A stretch of DNA of 64,000 nt from Paramarasmius palmivorus (GCA_037176845.1 JAYKXP010000184.1:19175-83174); one strand, 5' to 3'. Counted from the first letter of the stretch, positions 45,563-56,451 are shown. Notes: a model not told the origin generated them from the letters alone. A program made the numbers and translations.

Positions 45563-46783
45563 AAAATGGTCAAACCCGACTACAATGTCAACGACGCCGG
45601 TAAGAGAGAGCTTGTAACATTACAAGCAGACAACGTTAATACGTTTGACAGCCAAGCGACTTGAAGAAATAGCTTCAGAACGCAACAACTCCGGAGTAGT
45701 CATGAATCCAGTATCTGACTTCGAGAAGGCAAGTGAAAACCGACACTCCCTATGCGCGGGGACTCATAGTACATGCACAGGACCTGAAACGGGAAGAGAC
45801 AGGACCGAAGGTAATACAAACGGGCTCAACAGAATCCCTGTGTTGGCGACTTTCCATCGCGGGCGAAGACGACCAGGACGAGGAACCAGTATTCTCCATT
45901 CAGGGTATCCTCGCGGTGTGCGACCTGCCGCCAATCATGAAGCCATTCGGAATGTAAGCAAAGATTCCACATCATATTGACCCGAGCTAATGCATTTGCA
46001 GCAACGCAACCGCACGGAACTTAAACCAACGAGTGGTACTAGTAGGATACGACCAACCGACATTTCAGCTCGCCCTGGACGGACTCGATAGACTGAACAC
46101 GTATATCCGAGGCAACATCCGCGAAGACTCCATTCCAACTCCATTTCAAAAGCACGGCGACCAAGTCGCAGTGAACATAAGCAACCGGTACTTTTCCAGC
46201 GCACGGCTCGCCCAAGGACAACCACATATCGACTTCAAGGACGACGTGGACCCCAAAGGCTATCTTGAGCATCTCCGGGGTGCTTTCCTTCACACTGCAG
46301 AGAACCAAGTCCACTACTTCGAGAGATCGGTCTCCGAAGACGGAAAAACAAACAGGTGAGCACAGAAACGCCAGGCTGTGCGGTGGAAATGTAACTCCGT
46401 CAACAGATTCCACGACATCAAACCGTCCAAGCTTCGTGTGGGGGACATAGTGGAGGTGCAATTCACGCTAAGCGTCGTTGAAGTAGGGGGGCGGAAAGAT
46501 GCCAGCCGCGCTGTCGAGCAAGACAACGAGAGATTCAAGACCAAACTGATACTACGTGCAGTCACGCTCCTGGACAACAAATACTCCGAGGTAAGACGAG
46601 CAACTGTACACACAAGGCCACCCTAACCACGACGAACAGGGAACCCGTGCAACCCCCACGACCAATACTCAACGCGTCAGTTCATTGAAACGAAAGATCG
46701 GTCATCAAGTGGAAGAAGCCAACGAGGCACGAGAAAGGATGAAGCGAATGGCGATAGACATTACATTGCCTAGGCCTCAGTAG
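45563..46783 (+). CDS. Gene E2: conserved element protein with GDIVE motif
   Basis: The first exon is MVKPDYNVNDA, then AKRLEEIASERNN up to SDFEK. The next intron (45,730-45,781) appears to be GC-AG (gcaagt...gcacag); it restores frame to DLKREETGPKV. The core continues SLCWRLSIAG, FSIQGILAVCDLPPIMKPFG, NRYFSSARLAQG, DPKGYLEHLRG and HTAENQVHYF. After another intron comes LRVGDIVEVQFTLSVVEV and LRAVTLLDNKYSE, then a basic tail LKRKIGH...MKRMAID. It aligns with E1 over its full length. The beta-rich GDIVE block looks OB-like and could bind nucleic acid (inference). It lies upstream of F2 on the same strand. The family is not named to my knowledge. Confidence 0.65.
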
Positions 46784-47214
46784 ATTGTAGCACGACTACG
46801 TAAAAGCGACTCGATCGAGAAAAGACCGTACAACATTTATAGACACCTGTTGACCGAAAACCGAACTAAGAACCGAAATTAAAAAGGTAAAAGAACAGTG
46901 TCGTTGTCCCCAATAACAATGCTCGTGCAACGACGAGACACCAGCCAAAGTCCTGGAAAAACGCAGAGGACCAAAGACAGATCTGAAAGCAATGAGTGTA
47001 GCACCACATGCCAAACGGGACAGGAAGAAGCGCGAGATGCGGATTCGCAGAAGCAAACGGCGTTTAGGAAGGCAAATGGGAAGGGAGGAAGCACGTCCTT
47101 TGACCGACTTGACGCTTGTGCCGATTTTTTTTCACCGATCCGCGGAGAAAGGCAAGAGACAGCCTAATTTTCAATACATCATTCAGGCAATCAAGCGACA
47201 TCCAGCACCTCGAG
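46784..47214. other. Intergenic between E2 and F2
   Basis: About 430 bases with no convincing exon. It may include a 5' exon of F2. A lysine/arginine-rich ORF here (RDRKKREMRIRRSKRR) has no counterpart in copy 1. Confidence 0.3.
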
Positions 47215-48208
47215 ATGGCACTCGACGCGTATATACGGTGAGACCACATATTCCACTTCAACGAACAACAGGGCTTACACCACCGCAGAAAGACCACCAG
47301 CAACGAGTATCTCTACCAGCTATATGGAAAATTCTTCACCAGGAAGGAACAGGAGAGCTTCCGGAGTGTCCAGGCAAAGACGAATGCTCTCGTCTCGGGG
47401 TCCACCGTATTGGCGGCATTAACAGGCGGAAGTTTCGAACCAAATGACCTGGATATACTAGTCAACAAAAGATGGGCGACCGTCATAGGAGAATTTCTGG
47501 AAGAAGCGACCTTTGCATTCGAGCCCCTCAGAGACGTAAAAGTCGGCGAGAAGTACGCCAGCAGGGCGCAACCAGTTTCGTTTAGACAAGCTCTGGAGGA
47601 GGAACTAAAAGCCTGGACGCCAAACACGGGGTCAAGCGTCGACCGGTACAGGAACCGCACCATTGCAGGAGTCTTCAACTTCGAAAGGAAGGGGCGTAGA
47701 GTGCAGATTATATGCGTGCATGCACACCCTTTGGCAACAATCTTACATTTCCATTCAAGTGAGTGCATACCAACAACCGAGAATGAAGAAAGACTCACGG
47801 ACCGAACCAACAGCGGCAGTCATGAATTTCGCCACGGACAAGGAAATATTCGCACTCTATCCCTTCAAAACCATCATCCAACGGAAGTCTCTGGTGCTGC
47901 AATCGTCGGAGAGAGACGACATAATAAACGCAATTCAGAAGTACAAGGAGCGGGGTTGGGAACCTATCGAGGCGGTAGGGGCGGGTGAAGCCTTGAACTC
48001 GCAGAGAGAAGCATCGATCGTGAGGAGACGAGCGAAAGATAGCCACAGTATACGCATACCACTACCAGAGGAAGATGTGAGGCGCGTGGACAGTGAGGAT
48101 GCGGGGCTAGATCTCGAATGGGTAATCGAGTACAGAGAAGCAGGACACGCACGCATTCGCATTATTAGAGAAGGGGAGGAGATAAACTGTCCCGTTTGCA
48201 CTATGTAG
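47215..48208 (+). CDS. Gene F2: nucleotidyltransferase-fold protein, motif intact
   Basis: Exons 47,215-47,237, 47,289-47,758 and 47,820-48,208 give 293 aa in frame, starting MALDAYIR. The signature NALVSGSTVLAALTGG...NDLDILV (about residues 38-66) is the GS...DxD motif of the polymerase-beta-like nucleotidyltransferase superfamily, which transfers NMP or shapes a nucleotide-binding fold. After the second intron, MNFATDKEIFALYPFKT and IQKYKERGWEPIE match MNIATAYQVISLYPATS and a similar block in F1. The C-terminus ends EEINCPVCTM. Activity is not proven; many mushroom proteins of this kind are uncharacterised. It is shorter than F1. Hairpin member 3 lies 39 bases past the stop. Confidence 0.65.
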
Positions 48209-48247
48209 GCTCAGAACGTGGAAGCAACTGGAGAGAACACAAAATGC

Positions 48248-48284
48248 GTCACATGACGATCACCGCCGGAGATCGTCACATGAC
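48248..48284. repeat. Palindrome (hairpin family member 3)
   Basis: An inverted repeat with arms around ACGATCACC and GGAGATCGTCACATGACC, just 3' of F2. It has the same arm sequence as members 1 and 2. Confidence 0.85.
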
Positions 48285-48439
48285 CAAACGAATCAAACGC
48301 AGAAGCAACTTGAACGTAATTAGTTCAGAGCGAGAGCATATAAAGCAACGATGAGCACGACGCAACGACCGTTAAAAGAAGACAGGCCCCGATAAAGCAG
48401 GCGTAAAATACAGCCAGCAAATTAGAAAAGAAGTAGAAG

Positions 48440-48868
48440 ATGGCAACAAGATCCGAGCACACAGAGAGGCCCAACGGCCTGGCAACCAAAGACGCACAAA
48501 CTTTTGGTAAAGTCGCAATGATACACTAAAAATACAGACACTGACGACAACATACCCCAGTGGACACACTGAACGACCTGAATGAAGACCAACAACAAGC
48601 AGTGATGGACCTGCTGCGTCTGATACTAGACGGTAAGTGGCTGCAACAGCGAACCACGAAAGAAAAAAAAATGACATGGTGGCTAGACGGTAGTGATTTT
48701 GTGGAAAGGATAAGCCAACACGTACCCTTCTTGGCTCCGCTACTCACAGAGGAAGACGAACCTGAATGGCAAGTCAGGGACATGAGCAACAGATGGGAAC
48801 GCAGGGACATACTGGAGGTTATATCGATTTCACGCAGGTCAGAAAAGAAAGAGGACCAGGTACCATAG
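48440..48868 (+). CDS. Gene G2: small acidic helical protein
   Basis: Exons 48,440-48,506, 48,561-48,632 and 48,687-48,868 give 106 aa in frame, starting MATRSEHTERPNG. The helix NEDQQQAVMDLLRLILD is followed after an intron by DFVERISQHVPFLAPLLTEEDEPEW, then a charged tail. The intron after the helix is at the same place as in G1 (20,155-20,443). It has no membrane segment or signal. It is the cargo gene closest to the right (5') end of copy 2, 220 bases from the boundary. Function unknown. Confidence 0.55.
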
Positions 48869-49055
48869 AAAGAGGTACATACAAAGAATCGCGTGAGCGA
48901 CGCGGGGAAAACGCGGGCAATGAATTAATGACGTGAAAGATCAAAAGGGCCTTAAAAGCGACATGTTGACAACCGTGGGTACGCATCGAGAAAAAACAAC
49001 CAATGAGAGAGCGTACTCGGGCGTGGGAAATTTCCCAAAAAATTAAGGCCTCACC

Positions 49056-49091
49056 GATAAAGAACGACTCCGGATAAATCCGAACTCGTAA
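49056..49091 (-). repeat. Right (5') terminus of element copy 2
   Basis: On the minus strand it starts TTACGAGTTCGGAT and continues to GTCGTTCTTTAT, matching copy 1 at 21,781-21,818. The first 14 bases recur inverted (11 of 14) beside the 3' hairpin at 21,880-21,893. It contains a small CGGAT-AA-ATCCG hairpin. The flank on the host side is TTAAATCCACCAG, so the base next to the element is A on the minus strand, as expected for an A-T insertion. Confidence 0.6.
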
Positions 49092-49104
49092 TTAAATCCA
49101 CCAG

Positions 49105-50407
49105 TCTATGTCCTCTTCTTCCTGGAGTTTGCGCAGACGTTCATATGCACCCAATTTGCCTGGCACTACGCAGTGGACATATGGAATGAGCCCGCAGAGC
49201 TGAATGGCATTATCCCTTGGACTGCGGGGGTAATACCAATTGTCGGAGGATTCGGTGGGTCTACCCTATATGGCTAAAATTCGGATTCATTTACTAACGT
49301 ATATATGCAAAACAGTATCGATGTCTGTTCAGTTCTTCTATGCCTGGTAAGCCTATCCCTGTACTCACCATGTACATCGTTCAAGCTGCTACCTGCAGGA
49401 GAATATGGGCTCTTGGGAACAATCAGTTCTTGAAGGGCTTGGCCTGCGTGATCACTTTTGTGAGCACTAGAAAACGTTCCAGGTTGCTAGTCAGTTGATA
49501 CGACGATTGTTTTAGGTTGCCTTTGCACAAGGAACGTCAGCTATTGTCGCTGGATTCATCGTAAGTCTTGACATTAGCCGACCCCCTGATCCGACATTGA
49601 ACACATCTTCTTTGGTCAGGGATCTCCAAACACCACACAGCAGACTTTACTCCGTCTGCATCCTGCTTTCCAGGTAAGTATCTTGATGTTATCAGTGACG
49701 GTATATCCGAAGCACACGGCGGAAAATAATAATATTAAGATTTGGTCGTCGGGAAGCTTCGTCGCCGATGTCCTCATCACTGGGTCAATGTTTTGGATTG
49801 TAAGTTGCAGGCATTGATTCCGTGTGTCCTTTGTATACTTAGGCTTCGCAGCTACATACAGCCAAGGCCAATAGTTCCTTTGCACAATCGGACGTCTTCA
49901 TAAACCGCCTCATATTAAACACGGTACAGACGGGTGCTTTGACCGTGGTTGCTGCGACCGTCGACCTTGCATTGTTCGTGCGTTTCACAGATGCTACTTA
50001 TCATTTTGTTCCGTGAGTCTTCATTATTCAATTGCCAAGACCAAAGACGGCGTGGTGCTCACCGTGACGGTTAACCCATATAGTGCATATATCTTTGGAA
50101 AATTGCAAGTCGACTTTAGATGTTGGTTGGACAAAGTAAATCTGACTCTTTGACAAACAGATATATCAACAGTTTGATGGCGACGCTCAACGCACGGAAA
50201 TTGACAAGTTCTGGCAATCGGACTGGCTCATCGGGCGTTAGCAGTGGGGCAGCCACAGCTTCCTATGGAATGACGGACTTGCGTTCCTATCCCAACATAA
50301 GGGCCCCAAAACAAGCGACACCACCTAATGTCATAGTCTCGCATAGTTCACATACATTTGTTGACCCGGTGAGTAAGGGCCTGCTGATTGACTGCCTGAC
50401 GTACTGA
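49105..50407 (+). pseudogene. DUF6534-type integral membrane protein, 5' exon(s) missing
   Basis: Eight or more exons encode a multi-pass protein of the mushroom DUF6534 family: YVLFFLEFAQTFICTQFAWHY, then PWTAGVIPIVGGFG, VQFFYAWRIWALG, VAFAQGTSAIVAGFI, FVADVLITGSMFWI and INRLILNTVQTGALTV, the longer ones broken by introns. After FIFGKL-type sequence the exon FGKL joins YINSLMATLNAR through an intron that starts GC (gcaagt). Family members begin with one more transmembrane segment before YVLFF, which is absent. The first visible exon starts right after an acceptor (CCACCAG) next to the element end at 49,091. The missing exon(s) presumably lie left of copy 1. Confidence 0.75.
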
Positions 50408-51180
50408 GTAATATTGGAAGCGCCCCGTTCAGTCGATTCACCGACCTGAAAAAGTAATCGACTTCAGTTCCTCTCCGAGTGATTTTGACGACAATCATGA
50501 CTCGGTTAACCAGTATAAACGAGGGGATATTGAGTCGGGAAGGTAGTCGCTCTATACTTGTACTTTGTGCATTTGGACAGTCTTTTGAATCTAACGTTAT
50601 TGTTGTTGTATCACCCTTCAGTCTTTCGGTGGCAGGTCTTGCGACGGAGATCCTCAGGCCAAACTTCAAGCGCTGGTAGTCAGTACATACGTTTGCGAGT
50701 TGCTTGAAAGACAAGGACAATACCTCATTTTTTGTTACCTTTGCACCACTTACAATTAAGACTTGTAAAGCTATACAAAGGCCGCACACGATCCTCCCGC
50801 GAAGCGGAATTAGCACGAATTCAAGTTGTAGTAGAGCAATGACGGGGTCCCAAGTCAGGACTACAGGACAAAAGTAGATGGGATCTGACGTTCAAGTTGG
50901 CCGACCAACAGGACCGAAATTTATTTCGCGATCAATCAATCTAATGTACATATGAACCTCATACAGATATCACCTTCAAGTTGCACCGCTGACACTGTGC
51001 ATCAGACCCTCTTTGTATACTGTTCCTTTCTCCACTTTTTTGTTCGGGACGACTAGTGTTTCACTCTATTACTGATACCCATCACATACTGAAGAAGTTT
51101 CTACGACAGATTCCATTTCATCAGTTGTATGGACCAGAAATCAATCATCTACCAGGGCGACCAGCCATTTAGAACCCTTC
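50408..51180. other. Intergenic, nothing assigned
   Basis: About 770 bases downstream of the DUF6534 gene. ORFs on both strands lack family features or splice patterns. No repeat or RNA gene was seen. Confidence 0.4.
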
Positions 51181-51830
51181 TCAGTCTCCGTTATACATAC
51201 TATCTGCTGACCACTGGGCTTGAAGAACGGCAATGCACTGCTGTCTCGAGAATACATTGATCGGGAGAAGGACCAAATTGCTGTTGGCCGTAATTGATGA
51301 GCGTTGAACGTTGAACTTCCAAGTCTCCAATTGCACTGTTTGCAACATACTTCGCTGAGATGATTCCGAGCAGCTGACCTCCGGCAGTGTCCATCTCTTG
51401 GTTATACCTCGAAATGGCAAGCTGAATTTGGGGAAACAAAGTGGCGTTTGCAAACTGATTGCGAATAATGGTGCTGGTCGTACCGACAAAAGTCGTAGTA
51501 CGAGATGTTTAGTTACAAGTCCAAGGTCGTGAAACGCCTAGAAAGGATTAGGGACTCACACTGTGCGAGGTGCTGAGCTATTTGGGTTGGTATATCCTCA
51601 AGAAGTTCATAGCCAGCACCGGTGAGCGAGGACAACACGGAGGGAGTCAAGTAATAGTTTGCGAGAATGTTCCTCCATTGAAGCTTGGAAGACGTTCGAA
51701 TGGCATCGATAATGAAGGAGGCCAACGTGTCGTTTCGAGAAAGTCGAAAAGGCCCCAGTGAGCCGGTCCGCATCACGTCAGGCATAATGCATTCATAACA
51801 ACTTGAACTGCAAGGTTGCGGGTATATCAC
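51181..51830 (-). pseudogene. Chimeric gene remnant with a copy of the RAD51-paralogue N-terminus
   Basis: Two coding-like blocks lie on the minus strand. The upstream block (51,830-51,513) contains LTPSVLSSLTGAGYELLEDI, almost the same as the N-terminal helix-hairpin-helix region of the RAD51 paralogue at 62,646. The DNA match covers about 90 bases (51,559-51,648 against 62,682-62,770, opposite strands). The downstream block (IIRNQFANATLFPQIQLAI...) is unrelated to RAD51 and I cannot name it. The two may be one spliced chimera or unrelated debris. No ATPase core follows, so no recombinase can be made. Confidence 0.45.
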
Positions 51831-52614
51831 CTATAATAACGATTGGTACATTGCTTTTTTGACAGGAAGGAGAGTCCTTACCGTGGTGTGTCTGGTCACC
51901 GCGTACAGTAGAGCTCCTTGCCTATCTGATCAAGTTGCGCAACATGTCCGTGACGGCCAGTGAACAGGAGGGAGTGGAAGGAGAGCAAGGAGAATGTACT
52001 AGCACTTGCTGTCCACTTTGTCACGGCTGCTCGATGATTAGCATCGGTGTTTTTGTGGAGAGCTTTGGTCAACCTGTGGGGAACTGCACATAGTCACACT
52101 AGTTCATATCGCTAAGAATGCAAAACCAAGCTAAGCATGGAGTCTGAACTTTCAAGGAGATGACACGCACTATAATAGGTTCGGCCTGTACGGTATCAGG
52201 TTAAACTGATTCTGAGCCTGTTCTTCGAGTAGTGTAGTGCCAAAGGTTTGGAAGAATGGTGATGGTCAGAGTTCAAGTTGGCTCGACGCGTGCTCACCGG
52301 GTGCCGGTCGTGTGGCCGGCATTGGACTCGGAGCACTCAGCACGCTCCTTCAAGTTAACGTTGAACTCTTAGCGCTTAGCCTTTGTCCCTGTCCCCGCTC
52401 TCCGTTCGATAACCTACGTTCTTGTAATGCTATAAGCTATGTGTACACTAAGATGTATAAGAAAACGTTCGTCATTATGTCTGGCGCTTATGGATTTGGC
52501 CTACACCTGAGGTTTTTGCCCACGGGCCGACATGATTCCGAACGACGACATGAGTTGTCAGTGTCTCTATCAGATAACAGGCCTTCGTCTACACCCACAT
52601 CCTTCACCTTTACA
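51831..52614. other. Intergenic upstream of the alcohol dehydrogenase
   Basis: About 780 bases. A plus frame open from 52,237 runs into the dehydrogenase start but has no conserved features, so it is treated as leader sequence. No repeats were noticed. Confidence 0.4.
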
Positions 52615-54057
52615 ATGGAAGCAGTATACTACCACGGCGTACGCAACTTTGAAATCATCCAAACACCCATTCCTCAAATCACCGACGATCAAGTCTTGAT
52701 CAAAAGTTCGTTCCTTTCCTTTCACCCTCACTTTCTCACCAAACTAACCCGTAACGGCCCTCAGTCTCAGCCTGTGGAATCTGCGGAACAGACAGTCACA
52801 TCTCCGAAGGCGAATTTCTCACAAAATTTCCTCTCATCCCCGGACACGAACTCGTCGGTTCTATCGCTCAAGTCGGTAAAAACGTTCAAGGGTTCAAGGA
52901 AGGTGATCGTTGTGTTGCTGATCCTGGGATTACCGTACGTGTCTTTCAAACTCTCACCACACCAACTCATCAAAGTAACCCCCAGTGCGACCTCTGCTTC
53001 TACTGCCGACGCGGCCAACCCCTTCTCTGTACAAACTTTCAAGGCTTGGGCGTTACAGTTGCAGGCGGATTCGCAGGTTACGTCGCTGTTTCCCCAAAAA
53101 AAGTATTCAAAATCCACAAGTTGAGTGATGAAGAAGCAACTTTGGTAGAACCGGCTGCTTGTGCGGTTCATGGAGCTGATAAGTTGGCGTTGGGTGTTGG
53201 GAAGGATGTGTTGGTTTTGGGTGCTGGGCCGACCGGTATGCTATTTGGGCTTTGGGTATTTAGGTTTTGGGGGCTAATGACGCGGGATAGGCCTCATCCT
53301 CGCACAACTCCTCAAACTCAACGGAGCAGCCAAGGTCGTTATCGCCGCCAACAAAGGTATCAAAACACGTATCGCGCGAGATTTGGGTGCAGCGGATGAG
53401 TATATCGAGATTGATAGAGATGATCCTGAGCCTGCGTGGAAGAGATTGAAGGAGGAGTATCCGTATGGGTTTGATGCCGTTGTGAGTCTTAGTCTTGCTC
53501 TCTTTCTCGCATGTTCTGTGTTCTGGGTTGACTGACGACTCGGAAATCGTAGGTCGAAGCCACAGGCTCAGAAAAAGTCGCCAACGACGCTATCAACTAT
53601 GTCAGAAGAGGCGGTACGTTGATGGTTTATGGGGTGTATGAGAATAGTGCGTTGGTTCATTGGTATGTGTTGTTTCTCTTGTTGCGCTACTTTAGCTCAC
53701 CGCGACCTGTCACCTAGGCCTCCAAGTAAGATCTTTGGTGACGAAATCAGGGTGCGTCTCCTCTCTCTCTCTCTACCTCACCTATTCATCTCTAACGTTA
53801 CGCATATGTAGATCATCGGTTCATTCGCACAAACAAACTGCTTCCCCCGTGCTATCCAGTATTTGGAAACTGGGAAGGTTAAAGTCAAGGGTATGGTACG
53901 TCTGAGTCCTCTTCCTGTTTCCCGTTAGTGTCGGCGTTTATGAACCGTGAATCTTGGACAGATCACGGACAAATACGCTATCAAAGACTATCAAAAGGCT
54001 TTGGATAAACTGAAGAGTAGGGAGGCGTTGAAGGTTGTTGTTAAGCCCGAGTTATAG
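52615..54057 (+). CDS. Zinc-dependent alcohol/polyol dehydrogenase (MDR family)
   Basis: The start is [16 protein letters not shown]. Introns join [15 protein letters not shown] (catalytic zinc Cys), [14 protein letters not shown] (GHE motif), [15 protein letters not shown] (structural zinc cysteines) and [15 protein letters not shown]. Then come [11 protein letters not shown] (NAD(P)-binding), [31 protein letters not shown] and a C-terminal KVVVKPEL. About 350 aa, normal for the family. These enzymes oxidise alcohols or sugar alcohols with NAD(P)+ in the cytosol. The layout (GHE, second Cys set) is closest to sorbitol/arabinitol/threonine dehydrogenase relatives; the exact substrate cannot be read. 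No breaks were seen. Confidence 0.85.
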
Positions 54058-54724
54058 TCTATACGAGCAGTTACATAGAAATACATGTATAAGCGGCCAG
54101 GATCGTTTTCGCAATGACGTTACTGTAGTGACACAGACGCTCATTTCAACCATCATGGCCTCCCTCTTTAATTCCATACATCGCCTCAAGTCCAAAAGTC
54201 CAAAAGATGTAACGCGTCAATTCAACTTCAACACGGGGGCAGGATGTACGAGTAGTTTGGGCAATGGGCACTGCTAATGACTTGGATGTGCGTTGTCGCT
54301 GATCGATTCTCGGGCCATTCACGACTTACTCTGACTCAGGTCATAGCTCCGGCGGTTTCTTGACTCACTTGCCTGCCATTGCAGGTTTTTTCGACATTGC
54401 GACTTTTTACCATCCCTTAAAAGCCGGTTTAATGATTCACCCGCTCTCCAAACAACAGGAATTCAGGGGAATGGAGAAGTATCCCAGGATTGAATGTTTG
54501 AACCGCCGGTTTCAACAGGAACTTAGGGGAAAAGCGTCGATCCCGCTACTTCATCTACGGCTTTGAAAAATCCACTACCACTTCCCTCGATTTGAGTGCC
54601 TCAACTCTCTCAGGACTCAGGACTCAGGAGTATCTGACAACTTGCCACCGAATAAAAGGGATGCGTCTCTTGCTGGTTCTTTGGATTCCTAGTAACTCTT
54701 TCCCCACGCGTCGAATCATTAGGT
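54058..54724. other. Intergenic, possible small ORFs
   Basis: About 670 bases. A short ORF at 54,157 (MASLFNSIHRLKS) and another near 54,360 have no family features, so neither is called a gene. Confidence 0.35.
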
Positions 54725-55960
54725 ATGCTGCCTGAGCCAACTCTACCCCAACTTCGAGGTATGTAGTTTCCACGCTGAAAAGTACTTAGTACTTACTCTA
54801 CCCATCTAGCTGCGGCGATCGCAGGTGCCACTATCGCCATTTTAGCCACTTCGTTCCGTCTTTACCTTCGTATTCGGAGACGAAACCTATGGTGGGACGA
54901 TGCTTGGGCTTTCATGTCCATGTTGGCCATAATCGTTATGTTGACAGGAATGATGATATTCACTTCGCCTCCTGGTCAGTTTCCGTTACCTCATTTCCCA
55001 TACCCCCATTCCTCAATTCCTCACTCACCTAGATGCCCATCCATACGGAACCAAAATCGCCGGATACTACATGTTCGACAACGGTTTCTACGGAGTCATC
55101 TGGTGTGCTCGCGTCTCCATCTTTTGCACCATCATTCGAATGGCCTACGGACGCCTCCGCGTGTTCTTAAAATGGTGTGTCGCCTCTGTCCTTTTCACAT
55201 GGGCCATCTTGTTCGCCCAGGTGTTTTGGACTTGCGAAGCGGAGACTACGTGGAAGTCGGAGCCTACACCGCAGTGTCAGTTGGGTAGGGATGTGGCTAT
55301 TGCTCAGTTGATCAGTAAGTTGGAGTTTGAAGTTTTGAATTTCGCATCGGCCTGGGATACTCACTGAATCGTGCTTTAGCGGATTGCCTGGTCGATCTCC
55401 TGCTCATCATCTGTCCTATCATGCTCTTGTCGAATATGAAGAATCGAAAGAGTCTCAAGATTCGACTGATTGCTATCTTTTCGTCTACGATTGCTACAAC
55501 AATCTTTAGCATTGTTCATTCGTATATGATCCTCGAGGGACTTGGGAAGATGGAGTTTATGTTTGCTGTTATTGAGGTGGGTAGAGTTCCCTGCGTATTA
55601 TGCTTCTGGTAGCTGACAACCCTTCTTCTCTTCTCTTCTCAGGACGTTGTCAGTCTTCTGGTAGTCAACTTGACCGTCATCGCGAGTTGGTTCTTCAAAC
55701 TATCCGAAGAAGGCGAGGAATCTAGTGGACCGTCGGCTCATATGAATACGTTCCTCAAAGGACGTCTTAGTGGTCGTGGGTCTCGTAGTACTGGCACGCG
55801 TGATGCGACCCATACTATTGGACTTGCTACCCTTGGTACTCATACCCGTATCGAGGCTGTGGATAGTCAACGGGTATTGGACAAGGCTGATGGGACTGTT
55901 ACTATTCTTCCTCCAATGTCGGACAATGAAAACAGGAGTGTAGAGAAATTTGCGTATTAG
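54725..55960 (+). CDS. Rhodopsin-like (PTH11/SAT4-type) integral membrane protein
   Basis: The start is MLPEPTLPQLR. Five or so introns join ATIAILATSFRLYLRIRRRN with WWDDAWAFMSMLAIIV, then YYMFDNGFYGVIWCARVSI, VASVLFTWAILFAQVFWTC, CLVDLLLIICPIMLLSNM, IRLIAIFSSTIATTIFSIVH and DVVSLLVVNLTVIASW. That makes seven membrane segments with the WWDDA motif after the first, typical of the fungal rhodopsin/PTH11-like family, followed by a Ser/Gly-rich cytosolic tail. Such proteins sit in the plasma or vacuolar membrane and may act as receptors; the ligand is unknown. A normal host gene, about 340 aa. Confidence 0.75.
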
Positions 55961-56451
55961 TTGTCGTTCGTTCATGTTACTGGTTGTCTATCTTTCATTG
56001 TTTAAGTTGATTCATTTAGCCTTGATGTAACACGCCCTCATACATGCAACCTTTCGCCGGTCGCAAACGCGATTCACATCTTGCACATCATGCTCCAACA
56101 CTCTTGCAGGCTCGTCGAAGAGGTTTGGCCCTATAGCCTGAGGCACCTTCGACCAAAGCCCGAAGAGTGTCCACAACGAGCAAGGTACATCATATGCCAG
56201 TTCTAACACGCTTTGTTATGTGGTATGGATAATGAAGATCCAGGATGGATTAGATTAACGGTTAACGTCGTCTACATGATCACCGGATGTAGCATATAGG
56301 TCTAATAATCACTCCGTAAGGACTGGTTCTACCTCTGTGTCGAGCAAGGGTATTAAGCTTTACTAATAGGGCGGGGCTTGGGTAGTCGGGCATCTATCCT
56401 GACGTCGTCGTCGAAATCAGTACAGACGTTTATCGACAGAACAGAACTCAC
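55961..56451. other. Intergenic
   Basis: About 490 bases between convergent host genes. No coding exon, RNA gene or repeat was seen. Confidence 0.4.

Larger units (their letters stand above)
21849..49091 (-). mobile_element. Giant Helitron-type element, copy 2 (about 27.2 kb)
   Basis: The left end is the hairpin-CTAG terminus at 21,849 and the right end the sequence shared with copy 1 (49,078-49,091). Both flanks fit an A-T insertion site. The Rep-helicase ORF (24,239-32,593) has the matching orientation. The cargo is A2, B2, three F-box genes, CD2, E2, F2 and G2, plus a MYND gene and a broken F-box-like gene near the 3' end. That all of this is one unit rather than an 11-kb Helitron beside another element is inference, supported by the paired terminal repeats and the repeated A-to-G cargo in copy 1. 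Confidence 0.6.

Noticed and set aside
1..49091. Starship, Polinton or KDZ-type element
   Set aside because: No tyrosine-recombinase captain, protein-primed polymerase, capsid-type gene or KDZ transposase was seen; the only transposase is HUH Rep plus PIF1 helicase.
50331..50816. 161-codon minus ORF overlapping the 3' end of the DUF6534 gene
   Set aside because: No recognisable features; it overlaps exons on the other strand.
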